Source of the DNA: Candidatus Gastranaerophilales bacterium
Lineage (GTDB): Bacteria; Cyanobacteriota; Vampirovibrionia; Gastranaerophilales; Gastranaerophilaceae
DNA: 64,000 bases
Direction: 5' to 3'
NCBI GenBank assembly: GCA_944323705.1
Contig: CALUTM010000001.1
Location: 59,394-123,393 of the forward strand
Of the stretch, positions 8,038 to 17,557 are shown one piece after another. Under the pieces are notes generated by a model. That model was not told where the DNA came from. It worked only from the letters and a program-made list of their open reading frames with translations, and searched no databases. How positions within the stretch are numbered: the stretch's first letter is position 1; every line of letters begins with the position of its first letter. The translations under genes and the position numbers were made by a program.

Positions 8038-8832
8038 ATGCAGGATATTTTAGAGAAAAAATCAATCAAGAATATAGATTTTAATTGTGATTTGGCACAG
8101 GGCTACGGAGTTTACAAAAACTACAGGGAATATGAGCTTTTGGATTATGTGAGCTCGGTTAATATTTCCAGCGGTTTTCATGCGGGCGACCCTGTTACGA
8201 TTAAGGATGCAATGCTTAAGGCAAAAGAAAAAAACGTGGCAGTCGGAGCACATATTGGGTTTAATGATATACAAGGATTTGGTTACAGACCTGTAGAACT
8301 GAAAGAGGATGAATTGGAAGCACTTGTTGTTTATCAGGTCGGTGCGATGATATCTTTTGCCAAGGCATACGGGCTTAGTATAGAACACGTAAGACCGCAC
8401 GGTGCAATGTATAAAATGGCGGGGGAAAGCTTCCAATTTTCGTGTGCTATTGCAAAGGCTATAAAAAAGTGTTCCGAATGGCTCGTGTATTATGCACCCG
8501 CAGGGGATATAACGGCTAAGGTTGCTGATTATGTTAATATACAAACTGCTCAGGAATTGAATCTTGAAAAAACGTATAATGCTGATTTGACAATTGATTA
8601 TTCCGTTCCCGATAATACTAACAATTACGAATTGATAAAACGCTTTCAACATCTTCTGCATACATCCCAAATTCGGAATAACTTGGGCGGAATGAGTTTT
8701 GTAGAAGTAAATACCGTTCATTTTTCAAACAAATACCAGAATTCACTGGACTTAATCAAGCAGGCAAGAAATTATATAACCCCTGCTCCCGTTAACTATA
8801 TAAATGCCAAGAGTTCAGGATGGGTGGATTAG
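8038..8832 (+). CDS. pxpA: LamB/YcsF family protein, 5-oxoprolinase subunit A
   Basis: 264 residues. PxpA works with PxpB and PxpC to open 5-oxoproline to glutamate with ATP. Family hallmarks are visible: DFNCDLAQGYG near the N-terminus, SGFHAGDP, VGAHIGFND and EHVRPHGAMY, which carry the conserved His and Asp residues. The ATG at 8038 is chosen because GGGAG lies just upstream; an in-frame ATG at 8026 lies upstream of that site. No pxpB or pxpC is nearby, so the partners are elsewhere or absent. Likely co-transcribed with the following yvcK (3 bp gap). Confidence 0.85.
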   Translation: MQDILEKKSIKNIDFNCDLAQGYGVYKNYREYELLDYVSSVNISSGFHAGDPVTIKDAMLKAKEKNVAVGAHIGFNDIQGFGYRPVELKEDELEALVVYQVGAMISFAKAYGLSIEHVRPHGAMYKMAGESFQFSCAIAKAIKKCSEWLVYYAPAGDITAKVADYVNIQTAQELNLEKTYNADLTIDYSVPDNTNNYELIKRFQHLLHTSQIRNNLGGMSFVEVNTVHFSNKYQNSLDLIKQARNYITPAPVNYINAKSSGWVD

Positions 8833-8835
8833 ATT

Positions 8836-10146
8836 ATGGCGTTTAATTTCAAAAATAATGTTAAAGTTACAAAAGATGTAGGTTGGCTTATTCCGGGCTT
8901 GGAAGTAAAAAGATGGTTTTTTCTAATCTTTTTAGGGTCTATAATGATTGTTCTCGGCTTTATGGTGCTTGCAAACGTGCGTCCGATTTATTTGACGCTT
9001 GAACTTATCAGGAAGGCCGCTTTGGTACTTCCTTCCAACTTTTTGGCGGCTGTATTTATTCTTGTAGGTTCGGTAATATTCTTTAAAGGTTGGCAAAAAA
9101 CCACACTTTCTATTATGGATATGGATTCACGCAAGGGTAATAATTCTATTTTGGAAAAACTTTACCGAAGGAGAAAGCTTAATAAAGGTGCCAAGATTGT
9201 TGCCATCGGAGGCGGGACGGGTCTTTCCATGCTTTTGCGGGGAATTAAGAAATACACCAACAATATAACCGCTATAGTGACTGTCGGTGATGATGGCGGA
9301 AGCTCCGGCAGGCTGCGTGAAGAGATGGGTATTTTACCTCCGGGTGATATAAGAAATTGTATTGCGGCATTGGCGGATGATGAAGATTTGATTACGAAAC
9401 TTTTCCAATATCGCTTTAAAAACGGTGAGGGGCTTGAGGGACACAGTTTCGGGAATTTGTTTTTAACCGCACTCTGTTCCATTACGGGTGATATGGTAAG
9501 AGCGGTTAAGGAATCTTCCAACGTATTAAATATACGGGGTGTTGTTCTTCCTGCAACGTTGGATGATATGAAACTTGCGGCAGTATTTGAGGACGGCAGA
9601 ATAATCCACGGGGAATCAAATATTCCCGAGGCTCACGGTAAAATTAAACGTCTTTTTACGGAGCCTGAGCATTGCAAGGCTTTGCCGGAGGCAATATCGG
9701 CGATAAGGGAAGCAGATTTGATTATTCTCGGTCCCGGAAGTCTTTATACGAGCGTGATTCCGAACTTATTGGTAAACGGTATTGTTGATGCCATAGATAA
9801 ATCCCATGCGAAAAAGATTTATGTCTGCAACATTATGACACAACCCGGGGAGACCGATAACTATTCGGTTGCAAGTCATATTAACGCACTTATCACTCAT
9901 GCAAACGGCAAAAAGATTATTGATGCGGTTCTGGTTAATGATGTTCTACCTGAAAATATTTCTGAGGGATATGCAAAGAGCGGTTCAATTCCCGTAAGGC
10001 TTGATATGGAAAATATTGCACCTATTGGGGTTGAAGTTGTTTCACAAAAGTTGATTCAGGAAAATCGTCAGGGACTCGTAAGACACAGCTCGCACAGAGT
10101 TGCAAGAGCAGTTTATTATTGGTACAGAAGGGCAGCTAAAAAATAG
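8836..10146 (+). CDS. YvcK/CofD-like gluconeogenesis factor family protein
   Basis: 436 residues. Two membrane segments occupy about residues 25-95; a cytoplasmic CofD-like domain follows. Diagnostic motifs are IGGGTGLSMLLRG, TVGDDGGSSGRLR, LPPGDIRNC and LGPGSLYTSV. The family binds UDP-sugars and is needed for cell shape and growth on gluconeogenic carbon in Bacillus. N-terminally membrane-anchored forms are typical of some lineages. Starts 3 bp after pxpA and ends 1 bp before panB. Confidence 0.88.
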   Translation: MAFNFKNNVKVTKDVGWLIPGLEVKRWFFLIFLGSIMIVLGFMVLANVRPIYLTLELIRKAALVLPSNFLAAVFILVGSVIFFKGWQKTTLSIMDMDSRKGNNSILEKLYRRRKLNKGAKIVAIGGGTGLSMLLRGIKKYTNNITAIVTVGDDGGSSGRLREEMGILPPGDIRNCIAALADDEDLITKLFQYRFKNGEGLEGHSFGNLFLTALCSITGDMVRAVKESSNVLNIRGVVLPATLDDMKLAAVFEDGRIIHGESNIPEAHGKIKRLFTEPEHCKALPEAISAIREADLIILGPGSLYTSVIPNLLVNGIVDAIDKSHAKKIYVCNIMTQPGETDNYSVASHINALITHANGKKIIDAVLVNDVLPENISEGYAKSGSIPVRLDMENIAPIGVEVVSQKLIQENRQGLVRHSSHRVARAVYYWYRRAAKK

Positions 10147-10147
10147 T

Positions 10148-10972
10148 ATGAAAACAGTTAATTCATTTCAAAAATTAAAAGATAACAATGAAAAAATTAC
10201 TATGTTGACGGCGTATGATTATTCCACGGCAAAAGTTTTGGAAGAGGCGGGAATTGATGCCGTTTTGGTTGGGGATTCTCTTGCAATGGTGGCTTTAGGG
10301 TACCGAGATACTTATATAGTTACGGCAGATGAAATGTGCACCTTTGTAAGAGCGGTTTCTAAAGGAGCCCAAAATACTTTTATTATAGCGGATATGCCGT
10401 TTATGAGTTATAACATTAACGTAGAACAAGGGTTGGAGAATGCCGCGAAAATGATTAAGGCAGGAGCATCTGCCATAAAGCTTGAAGGGTGTAACAAATA
10501 TATTCTGACACTTGTTCAGAGGTGTATAGAATCTGGAATTCCCGTCCTCGGTCACCTTGGGTTTACACCTCAGCTTATGAATACAATCGGCGGACACAAA
10601 ATTCAGGGTAAGACGGCAGAGTTAACGGAGGAAATTCTCGTAAATGCCCAAAAACTTGAAGCGGCAGGATGTTTTGCGGTAGTATTGGAGTTAATGCCCG
10701 CAGAGAGTGCAAAGTATGTGACGGAGAATTTGAAAATCCCTACAATAGGAATTGGGGCAGGAAATTATTGTTCGGGACAAATAGTTGTTTCGGATGATAT
10801 TCTGGGGAAATATACGGATTTTACTCCCAAGTTTGTTAAAAAATATGCAAATCTGCATGATGTCGTGTTTAATGCGGCAGAGACATATATTAAGGAGGTT
10901 AAGGAGGGAGTTTTTCCTTCCTTGGATGAATCTTTTACATTGGAACAGGAAGAGAAAGATAAATTATGCTAG
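10148..10972 (+). CDS. panB: ketopantoate hydroxymethyltransferase
   Basis: 274 residues. PanB adds a hydroxymethyl group from 5,10-methylene-THF to 2-oxoisovalerate, the first committed step to pantothenate. Motifs: MLTAYDYSTAKVLEEAGID, VGDSLAMV with metal-binding Asp, ADMPFMSY, KLEGC, HLGFTPQ and IGIGAGNYCSGQ. The ATG at 10148 directly follows the yvcK stop and gives the family length; in-frame upstream start codons lie within yvcK. Overlaps panC by 7 bp, indicating translational coupling. Confidence 0.96.
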   Translation: MKTVNSFQKLKDNNEKITMLTAYDYSTAKVLEEAGIDAVLVGDSLAMVALGYRDTYIVTADEMCTFVRAVSKGAQNTFIIADMPFMSYNINVEQGLENAAKMIKAGASAIKLEGCNKYILTLVQRCIESGIPVLGHLGFTPQLMNTIGGHKIQGKTAELTEEILVNAQKLEAAGCFAVVLELMPAESAKYVTENLKIPTIGIGAGNYCSGQIVVSDDILGKYTDFTPKFVKKYANLHDVVFNAAETYIKEVKEGVFPSLDESFTLEQEEKDKLC

Positions 10973-11820
10973 TTCATGAAATTGAAGAATTAAGGAAAAT
11001 AAGAAAAGAGTGGTGCGGTGAAAAAGTCGGTTTGGTTCCGACAATGGGTGCTTTACATCAGGGGCATTTGAGTCTGATAAAAAAAGCAAAAGAGATGTGT
11101 GACAGGGTTGTAGTGTCAGTTTTTGTAAATCCGATACAGTTCGGACCGGCGGAAGATTACGGCAAATATCCGCGAACTCTTGAAAAGGATATGGAGCTTT
11201 GTAACTCTGCGGGAGTGGATTTGGTGTTTGCACCGTCGCCGGAGGTTATGTATGGCAAGGGGCAAAAACTTTCAAACGATACATTAACCTATGTGTGTCC
11301 GCCGTTTTTCTACGTAAATAAGCTTTGCGGGAAATCAAGAGTCGGGCATTTTGACGGAGTATGTACCGTTGTGCTGAAATTGTTTAATATTGTGCAGCCT
11401 GATTTCGGATTTTTTGGAGAAAAAGATGCACAGCAGGCAGTTATCATAAAGAAAATGGTTAAGGATTTGAATGTGCCGGTTGAGATTATTGAGTGCCCGA
11501 TTGTCAGAGAAGAAGGAGGGCTTGCACTAAGTTCAAGAAACAAATACCTGTCCGAGGAAGGGAAAAAAGAGGCATTAGTTCTAAGTAAAATTCTTAATAA
11601 CATAAAGGCTTGTTATAATAAGGGTATTACGGATATCGATGCATTGAAAGAGACTGCATACGGTTTCTTGAGCAAAGAGCATGAACTTGAATATCTTGAA
11701 ATTCTTGATAGAGATACCCTTGATGAAAAAGACAAGGCTGATGACAATTCAAGAGCCTTTATTGCTTGCAGGGTTGAGGGTGTTCGTTTGATTGATAACA
11801 TTTGCTTGGGAGGAAAATAG
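10966..11820 (+). CDS. panC: pantothenate synthetase
   Basis: 284 residues. Condenses pantoate with beta-alanine using ATP. The nucleotidyltransferase signature is clear: VPTMGALHQGHLSLI, FVNPIQFGPAEDYGKYPR, FFGEKDAQQ and LALSSRNKYLS. Its substrate pantoate comes from PanB plus a ketopantoate reductase (panE, not seen here). Beta-alanine synthesis by panD is also not in the window. The start overlaps the end of panB. Confidence 0.96.
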   Translation: MLVHEIEELRKIRKEWCGEKVGLVPTMGALHQGHLSLIKKAKEMCDRVVVSVFVNPIQFGPAEDYGKYPRTLEKDMELCNSAGVDLVFAPSPEVMYGKGQKLSNDTLTYVCPPFFYVNKLCGKSRVGHFDGVCTVVLKLFNIVQPDFGFFGEKDAQQAVIIKKMVKDLNVPVEIIECPIVREEGGLALSSRNKYLSEEGKKEALVLSKILNNIKACYNKGITDIDALKETAYGFLSKEHELEYLEILDRDTLDEKDKADDNSRAFIACRVEGVRLIDNICLGGK

Positions 11821-11824
11821 AATC

Positions 11825-12676
11825 GTGCATAAGTTTATTCTCGGTTTTTTTAATTTTTTAAGAAGTTTTTTGCATTTTATGAAGATAGTTTTTGTGGTGT
11901 GCATAATTCTGCTTCTTTTATATTGGGTTCAGAATCTTACTTCCGCAAATTGGACCTGGATGGGGTTTATTGCTCCGTTCTTTGATTGGTTATTAAAAAC
12001 GACAAATAAGATTTATTCACTTTCGTTTAACTTTTTCGGGGCAGTTTTTGAACTTAAATATTTTAGTGCTTTAATTATTCTTACAATTGTTGCTTTTAGC
12101 ATGAATTTGCTTATATTGCTTGTGAATATTGTAGAAGGGGTTTATCAGAGCACTCATCTTATATGTAAGAAAACCGAAGAAGCAATTATGAACAGAAGGT
12201 TTCGGGATGAAATAGTTAAGGAAGAAAGAAGAATTAACAAATACATGATATCCGTTCATACAGCATTGAAACCCAAATTTTCTCATAAAGAATTAAATAT
12301 TGATATAAATGAACAAAATAAATTGATGAATAAGTTTATCATAGAAAAATTATCCGTTCAGCCGACTGTTTTTGAGGAAGGATATTTGTATAAATTCAGT
12401 AATTTTTCCGATATAGATAATGTCTTGGATATATTTTTCAAAGTTTTACATTCAAATGCTCCGTTGAATTACGCAATATGTGTTCAGGCAGGGGACGATA
12501 CGGAACAGCTTAAGAAGTTAATTTCTCTTAAACATTTTGGCAAAATCAGTATGGCTGCGGATACATCTTTTAGATATAAATTCAATGAAACTCATCGTTA
12601 TGAAACATCTCAGATAGGTGTTTTCCAGTACGGAGATAAGACAATAGAAGTTCATGAGTTTAAAAAACTTCTGTAG
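11825..12676 (+). CDS. membrane protein of unknown function
   Basis: About 283 residues. Two hydrophobic segments near residues 15-37 and 75-103, then a soluble, charged C-terminal half of about 180 residues. I recognise no family. A GTG at 11825 preceded by GGGAGG is the likely start, though the spacing is long; an in-frame TTG at 11792 lies inside panC. It follows panC by 4 bp and may be translated from the same message. Confidence 0.7.
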   Translation: MHKFILGFFNFLRSFLHFMKIVFVVCIILLLLYWVQNLTSANWTWMGFIAPFFDWLLKTTNKIYSLSFNFFGAVFELKYFSALIILTIVAFSMNLLILLVNIVEGVYQSTHLICKKTEEAIMNRRFRDEIVKEERRINKYMISVHTALKPKFSHKELNIDINEQNKLMNKFIIEKLSVQPTVFEEGYLYKFSNFSDIDNVLDIFFKVLHSNAPLNYAICVQAGDDTEQLKKLISLKHFGKISMAADTSFRYKFNETHRYETSQIGVFQYGDKTIEVHEFKKLL

Positions 12677-12721
12677 TATAATAAAATGTGTTAAAGGAGC
12701 AGGATAGAAAGGGTAAATTAT

Positions 12722-13600
12722 ATGAGATATGATGCAGGCGAAGTAATTACGGCAATGGTCACTCCGTTCAACGAAAAAAGAGAAGTTGATTATGAGAAAG
12801 TAGAGACTCTTGCATATCAATTAGTTAATACCGGCTCTGATGCTATTCTTGTAACGGGTACGACGGGAGAATCTCCTACTCTTACGCATGAAGAAGAAAT
12901 AGAGATTTTATGCAGTGCAAAACGTGCGGTTGCAGGTAAGGGCAAAGTTATAATGGGAACTGGGTCCAATTCAACGGAAACTGCTGTTATGATGGCTAAA
13001 AAGGCAGAAAAAGAAGGTGCAGACGCAATCCTTTCCGTTGTTCCGTATTACAATAAACCTTCTCAAAGCGGATTAGTTGAACATTTTTCCGCCGTCGCTG
13101 AGGCGGTTGAAATTCCCGTAATTTTATACAACATTCCGTCCAGAACCGGTGTGAATATGGCGGTTGATACGGTTAAAACTTTAGCGAGAAAATATCAAAA
13201 TATAGTTGCTCTAAAACAAAGCTGCGGAGATCTTGATTTAATCACCGATTTAAAAATGAATTGTCCCAAAGACTTTGTGGTATATTCGGGTGATGACAGC
13301 CTGACTCTTCCTATGCTTTCTGTTGGTGCACACGGTGTAATTTCGGTTGCATCTCACTTGTTTGGAAAAGAGATTAAGTCTATGATTAGAAATTTCAAAA
13401 CGGGTGATGTAATGACTGCACGTAATATGCACCAAAAGCTTTATCCTATATTCAAAAAGTTGTTTATGGCTCCGAATCCTGTTCCCGTTAAAGCAGCTTT
13501 GGCTTACAGGGAAATAATTGAAGATTATGTTCGCAGACCGCTTGTTGAATTAACAAAAGCAGAAAAAACGGAATTGTTCTTTACGTTGGATTCAATCTAG
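12722..13600 (+). CDS. dapA: 4-hydroxy-tetrahydrodipicolinate synthase
   Basis: 292 residues. Condenses pyruvate with aspartate semialdehyde in lysine and peptidoglycan precursor synthesis. TIM-barrel lyase features: VTPFNEKREVDY, the GTTGESPTL phosphate loop, YYNKPSQSG with catalytic Tyr, YNIPSRTG, and the Schiff-base Lys in VALKQSCGD. A TATAAT box lies between it and the preceding gene, and GAAAGGG precedes the ATG. A single gene rather than part of a dap operon here. Confidence 0.96.
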   Translation: MRYDAGEVITAMVTPFNEKREVDYEKVETLAYQLVNTGSDAILVTGTTGESPTLTHEEEIEILCSAKRAVAGKGKVIMGTGSNSTETAVMMAKKAEKEGADAILSVVPYYNKPSQSGLVEHFSAVAEAVEIPVILYNIPSRTGVNMAVDTVKTLARKYQNIVALKQSCGDLDLITDLKMNCPKDFVVYSGDDSLTLPMLSVGAHGVISVASHLFGKEIKSMIRNFKTGDVMTARNMHQKLYPIFKKLFMAPNPVPVKAALAYREIIEDYVRRPLVELTKAEKTELFFTLDSI

Positions 13601-13671
13601 TCGGTAGGGTAAGATTTTTATTTTCGGATTTGGGATAAAATTATAAGGTTAAAACTAAAAAGGAGTATATA

Positions 13672-14979
13672 ATGAAAAATAAACTGATTATGTTTTGGGC
13701 GATTGTGCTTATTGTCATTGTATCAATCGTGACAATATGCGTGAAGCCGACAAAACTTGGTTTGGACTTGGTCGGCGGCTCAAGGCTGGTATTGGAGGCT
13801 CAAACAACCGATACTATTGCTCAGATTACCCCCGATATGATGTCGAGTTTACAATTTGCAATCGAAAACAGGGTTAATAAGCTTGGTGTATCCGAGACGG
13901 TTGTCCAAAGGTCGGGTGACAGAAGGCTTGTTATTGAAATTCCTGATGTTTCGGATTTAAATCAGGCAAAGGCTTATTTGGGTGAAACCGCCGAATTGGA
14001 TTTTAGACGCCCTGTTGTCAAGGACGGGGAAACCGAATGGGCTGCTACGGGATTAACAGGAAAAGACTTGTCTAAAGCAAACTTAAGCACAAATTCTCAA
14101 AACGGACAGTGGGTTGTCGATTTGGAATTTAACGGTGAAGGAACAAAGAAATTTGCAACTTTAACCAAGGAACTTGTCGGACAACCGATGGCAATATTCT
14201 TTAACGGAGAGTTACAGTCTGCTCCTGTAATACGTGAAGCTATCACCGGGGGAAGAGCACAGATATCCGGCGGAGACAGCGGCTTTGTTTATGACGAAGC
14301 AAAGAAAATGGTTGACCTCTTAAATGCCGGTGCACTGCCCGTTCCTGCAAAGATAATCGAAGAAAACACCGTCGGACCGACTCTCGGTGCGGACAGTATT
14401 GCAAAGTCAAAGGTTGCGGGTATAATCGGTTTGGGATTTGTAATGTTGTTTATGGCAGCATATTATCGTGCCCCGGGTTTGATTGCGGACGTAGCGTTAA
14501 TTATATACGGATTAATGTTGTTTGCACTGTTTAAGGCTATTCCTATTACTCTTACTCTTGCGGGAATTGCAGGCTTTATATTGAGTATCGGTATGGCTGT
14601 GGACGCTAATATTCTTATTTTTGAAAGAACCAAAGAAGAATTGAAGGCGGGTAGAACTCTTTTTACCGCGATTAATGCAGGTTTTGACAGAGCCTTTACA
14701 AGTATTTTCGACTCAAACATGACGACTATTATTACCTGTGCAATTCTTTACTGCTGCGGAACAAGTATTGTAAAAGGGTTTGCATTGACACTTGCTATAG
14801 GTGTTATGGTTTCTATGTTTAGTGCAATTACTATTACAAAAAACTTTATGCACTTGATTTTTGGAACCGGCAAGCTTCAACATCCGGGACTGTTCGGGCT
14901 GCATGCTTCGGATATTAATGAAGGTTTTCAGGCTGTTGAGACCAAAAGAGAAAAGGCTAAATTCGGCATTCTTGACTAG
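13672..14979 (+). CDS. secD: protein translocase subunit SecD
   Basis: 435 residues. SecD with SecF uses the proton motive force to pull exported proteins through SecYEG. One N-terminal membrane segment, a periplasmic P1 domain opening with LGLDLVGGSRLVLEA, and a C-terminal RND-like membrane domain with five or so segments including GFILSIGMAVDANILIFERTKEE. It is at the short end of the family. secF follows 84 bp downstream. Confidence 0.95.
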   Translation: MKNKLIMFWAIVLIVIVSIVTICVKPTKLGLDLVGGSRLVLEAQTTDTIAQITPDMMSSLQFAIENRVNKLGVSETVVQRSGDRRLVIEIPDVSDLNQAKAYLGETAELDFRRPVVKDGETEWAATGLTGKDLSKANLSTNSQNGQWVVDLEFNGEGTKKFATLTKELVGQPMAIFFNGELQSAPVIREAITGGRAQISGGDSGFVYDEAKKMVDLLNAGALPVPAKIIEENTVGPTLGADSIAKSKVAGIIGLGFVMLFMAAYYRAPGLIADVALIIYGLMLFALFKAIPITLTLAGIAGFILSIGMAVDANILIFERTKEELKAGRTLFTAINAGFDRAFTSIFDSNMTTIITCAILYCCGTSIVKGFALTLAIGVMVSMFSAITITKNFMHLIFGTGKLQHPGLFGLHASDINEGFQAVETKREKAKFGILD

Positions 14980-15063
14980 GGTAAATGATTAGGAGACGGA
15001 GTTTGGATATAAGTTCAAGTTTCGGGCTCTCCTTCAAGGTAAAAGATTAAAGAGGAAAATAGA

Positions 15064-16020
15064 ATGAAAATTAAATTAGATATTGTAAAATACAGATTTT
15101 TATTTTTGGCACTGTCTGCGATATTGTTGCTTCCGGGGATTGTTGCAATGATTTATTCAACAATAACTTATCCGACACATACGCCTATGAAAGTCGGTAT
15201 TGATTATACGGGTGGTACGACCCTGCAATACGGTGTAAAAGAAATAATCTCAAATGACAAGCTTTCTGATGTAAGACAAAAATTAGAGCAGGGCGGGATT
15301 GACAACCCTTATTTGCAAATCATTAATATTAATTCACAACAAAATACCGATTTGAAATCAATTCTTTCCATAAGAACGAAATTTATCGAAGAAGGTTCTG
15401 CCGATCAGGATAAAATTACAAATATTATGTCTCAGGAATTTAATTCTCCTGAACTTGTTCAGGTATCTTCGGTCGGTCCTACTCTGGGAATGGAATTGTT
15501 TAAAAATTCATTGATAGCGTTTTCACTTGCACTTTTGGGCATTATTGCATATCTTACTTTTAGATTTCAATTTGACTATGCTCTTTCCGCAATTTTAGGT
15601 CTTGTACACGATGCGTTGTTTGTATGCGGTGTGTTCTCTATATTAGGTTTGTTCTATGATGTACAAATTGATGCATTATTTGTGACTGCGGTATTAACGG
15701 TTATCGGGTTTTCAGTCCATGATACGATTGTTGTTTTTGACAGAGTGCGTGAGAATTTAAAATATTATTCCAAGAAAATGACTTTTAGTGAAATAATGAA
15801 TGCAAGTATTAATCAGACTCTTGCAAGAAGTATTAATACATCTTTGACAACTCTGATTACACTGTTTGCCTTGTATTTTCTGGGCGGAGTTACAACAAGA
15901 GACTTCGTACTTGCAATGATTTTGGGTATTGCGGTTGGTACTTATTCAAGTATTTTCTTCTGTTCAACGCTTGTTGATATTTGGGAAGATAAGAAGTTAT
16001 CAACCAAAACTGCGGCTTAG
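15064..16020 (+). CDS. secF: protein translocase subunit SecF
   Basis: 318 residues, partner of SecD. N-terminal membrane segment, then GIDYTGGTTLQYGV, a short periplasmic domain and a membrane domain with SSVGPTLG and the hallmark GFSVHDTIVVFDRVRENL. AGAGGAAAAT precedes the ATG. A strong hairpin terminator follows the gene, so secD-secF form one unit. Confidence 0.95.
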   Translation: MKIKLDIVKYRFLFLALSAILLLPGIVAMIYSTITYPTHTPMKVGIDYTGGTTLQYGVKEIISNDKLSDVRQKLEQGGIDNPYLQIININSQQNTDLKSILSIRTKFIEEGSADQDKITNIMSQEFNSPELVQVSSVGPTLGMELFKNSLIAFSLALLGIIAYLTFRFQFDYALSAILGLVHDALFVCGVFSILGLFYDVQIDALFVTAVLTVIGFSVHDTIVVFDRVRENLKYYSKKMTFSEIMNASINQTLARSINTSLTTLITLFALYFLGGVTTRDFVLAMILGIAVGTYSSIFFCSTLVDIWEDKKLSTKTAA

Positions 16021-16028
16021 ATTAAATC

Positions 16029-16056
16029 AAAAAGGCGGCTATGTAGCCGCCTTTTT
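16029..16056 (+). terminator. rho-independent terminator after secF
   Basis: A GGCGGCTA/TAGCCGCC stem flanked by A and T tracts, immediately downstream of the secF stop. Confidence 0.9.
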
Positions 16057-16138
16057 GATTATTACCAATTTAAAAAACACTTTGTAACACTTTGTTTACA
16101 TATTGGCAAAATTTGTCATTTAGACGTATTGTATAATT

Positions 16139-17557
16139 GTGAGAATTACACCAATAAATTTTAATAATTACGGCAACTATCATTTTTCAGTCGGTAAAAA
16201 ACCTGATGACCGCACTAATCAGACAGTCTATACTTCGTCTGGGAATTTTTATTCGGGACTACAGTTCACGCCCCTATGTTTTAAAGCGAAAACGGCTTCG
16301 GATATTGCTACACTTAAGAAACTTTTAGCATATAAAATTCCTGATTTATATACGGGAAGAGTTATGCTTGACCCCAAGGATGTTGAGAGTATTTTGCAAG
16401 CACAGGTTTTCTCTTCGCCGCTTAAGTCTTTGGTCAAAGTTATGGACAAATATGAGCCCAGCCTGTTTCCGATTGAAAAAGCAATTTATAGTATGGTAAA
16501 ACAAGATTCCAGAGTTTATCCCAATATAAAACTTGAAGAATCGCTGCAACGAAGGCTCCCTGATGCAATGTCGGAATTGAGAACAAAGCAGGCTCCAATT
16601 TTTGAAAAATTGTCAAAACTTGCTCAATACCTGCCTGCCGAATTATTACAAGAGTTTAATGCTTTAATGGAAACTACGCAAAAAAGGCTCTATGACCGTG
16701 ATGTTATACTGCCTTTTAGTGCTAAAGAGTTCAGATATAAGTTGGACAGAATTTCAAAGGATATACAAAGCCGCGGTGTTGAGTCGGAGATTAAAACAAT
16801 GGAGATGTTGACCAGTGTGGCACGAACAATCCCGGAAAAGAAAAATGTAAGACAGGTCGGGGTTGGTACAAAAAATATCAGCAAAAGAAAAGCTGCTAAA
16901 GAGAAGAAAAGAGAAAAGGACAGCACACGGGTTATCGCAGCAAAACTTAGAGAGATGTCCCGGATTTTATCATTCTCGCCGTTGGTCGAAAATAACGAGA
17001 TTAACAATCTGTTAAGAAATACAAGGTTGAAACTCTACAATATCCCGCTGGTAGAGCCTTTTCGACGTAAGGCTTTTATTCACGATTTGCAGAAGATTAT
17101 CCATAAATGTGATAATGAAAAATTGGTGAGAGAAATGGAAAAGGTCGCCACGCAACTGCCGACTGCCAAACAAGAGGTTTCGGCTTTTATCGTAAAAGCG
17201 GCAACGAATTCTTCGGAAAAAATAGGATACGATTTAATCTGTAGTTCTATAGGTACTGCGGAGCACTTGCTTCCGGCAACTCATGGCGGAGAAGATTTCT
17301 TAAGCAACATTGGACTTGCTTCATCGGCGGCAAATAATGAAAGAGCACACCGCAGTATGACGGTGCAGTTGAAAAAACACCCTGAAATATACGAAAATTG
17401 TCAAAAGTATGTTGACAGATTAATTGAGTTGTGTAATGACGGAACATTTAAAAAACTGGGTATCGGAAAGTGGTATATAATAAACTTTGCGGAGAAAATG
17501 TATAAAATGTCACCGCCTGAAAAACGTATGGTTTTAGACTTGAGTAAATTACATTAG
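16139..17557 (+). CDS. lineage-specific protein with N-terminal FK motif
   Basis: 472 residues, mainly helical and charged, no signal peptide and no membrane segment. The N-terminus is low in complexity (ITPINFNNYGNY) and reaches LCFKAKTAS at about residues 47-54. This hydrophobic-x-FK pattern recurs in several other unrecognised proteins of this window. No known domain seen. The GTG at 16139 is the only reasonable codon after an upstream in-frame stop, but it lies two bases downstream of a TATAAT box and has no ribosome binding site, so the true start is uncertain. Overlaps the end of bioA by 4 bp (convergent). Confidence 0.7.
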   Translation: MRITPINFNNYGNYHFSVGKKPDDRTNQTVYTSSGNFYSGLQFTPLCFKAKTASDIATLKKLLAYKIPDLYTGRVMLDPKDVESILQAQVFSSPLKSLVKVMDKYEPSLFPIEKAIYSMVKQDSRVYPNIKLEESLQRRLPDAMSELRTKQAPIFEKLSKLAQYLPAELLQEFNALMETTQKRLYDRDVILPFSAKEFRYKLDRISKDIQSRGVESEIKTMEMLTSVARTIPEKKNVRQVGVGTKNISKRKAAKEKKREKDSTRVIAAKLREMSRILSFSPLVENNEINNLLRNTRLKLYNIPLVEPFRRKAFIHDLQKIIHKCDNEKLVREMEKVATQLPTAKQEVSAFIVKAATNSSEKIGYDLICSSIGTAEHLLPATHGGEDFLSNIGLASSAANNERAHRSMTVQLKKHPEIYENCQKYVDRLIELCNDGTFKKLGIGKWYIINFAEKMYKMSPPEKRMVLDLSKLH

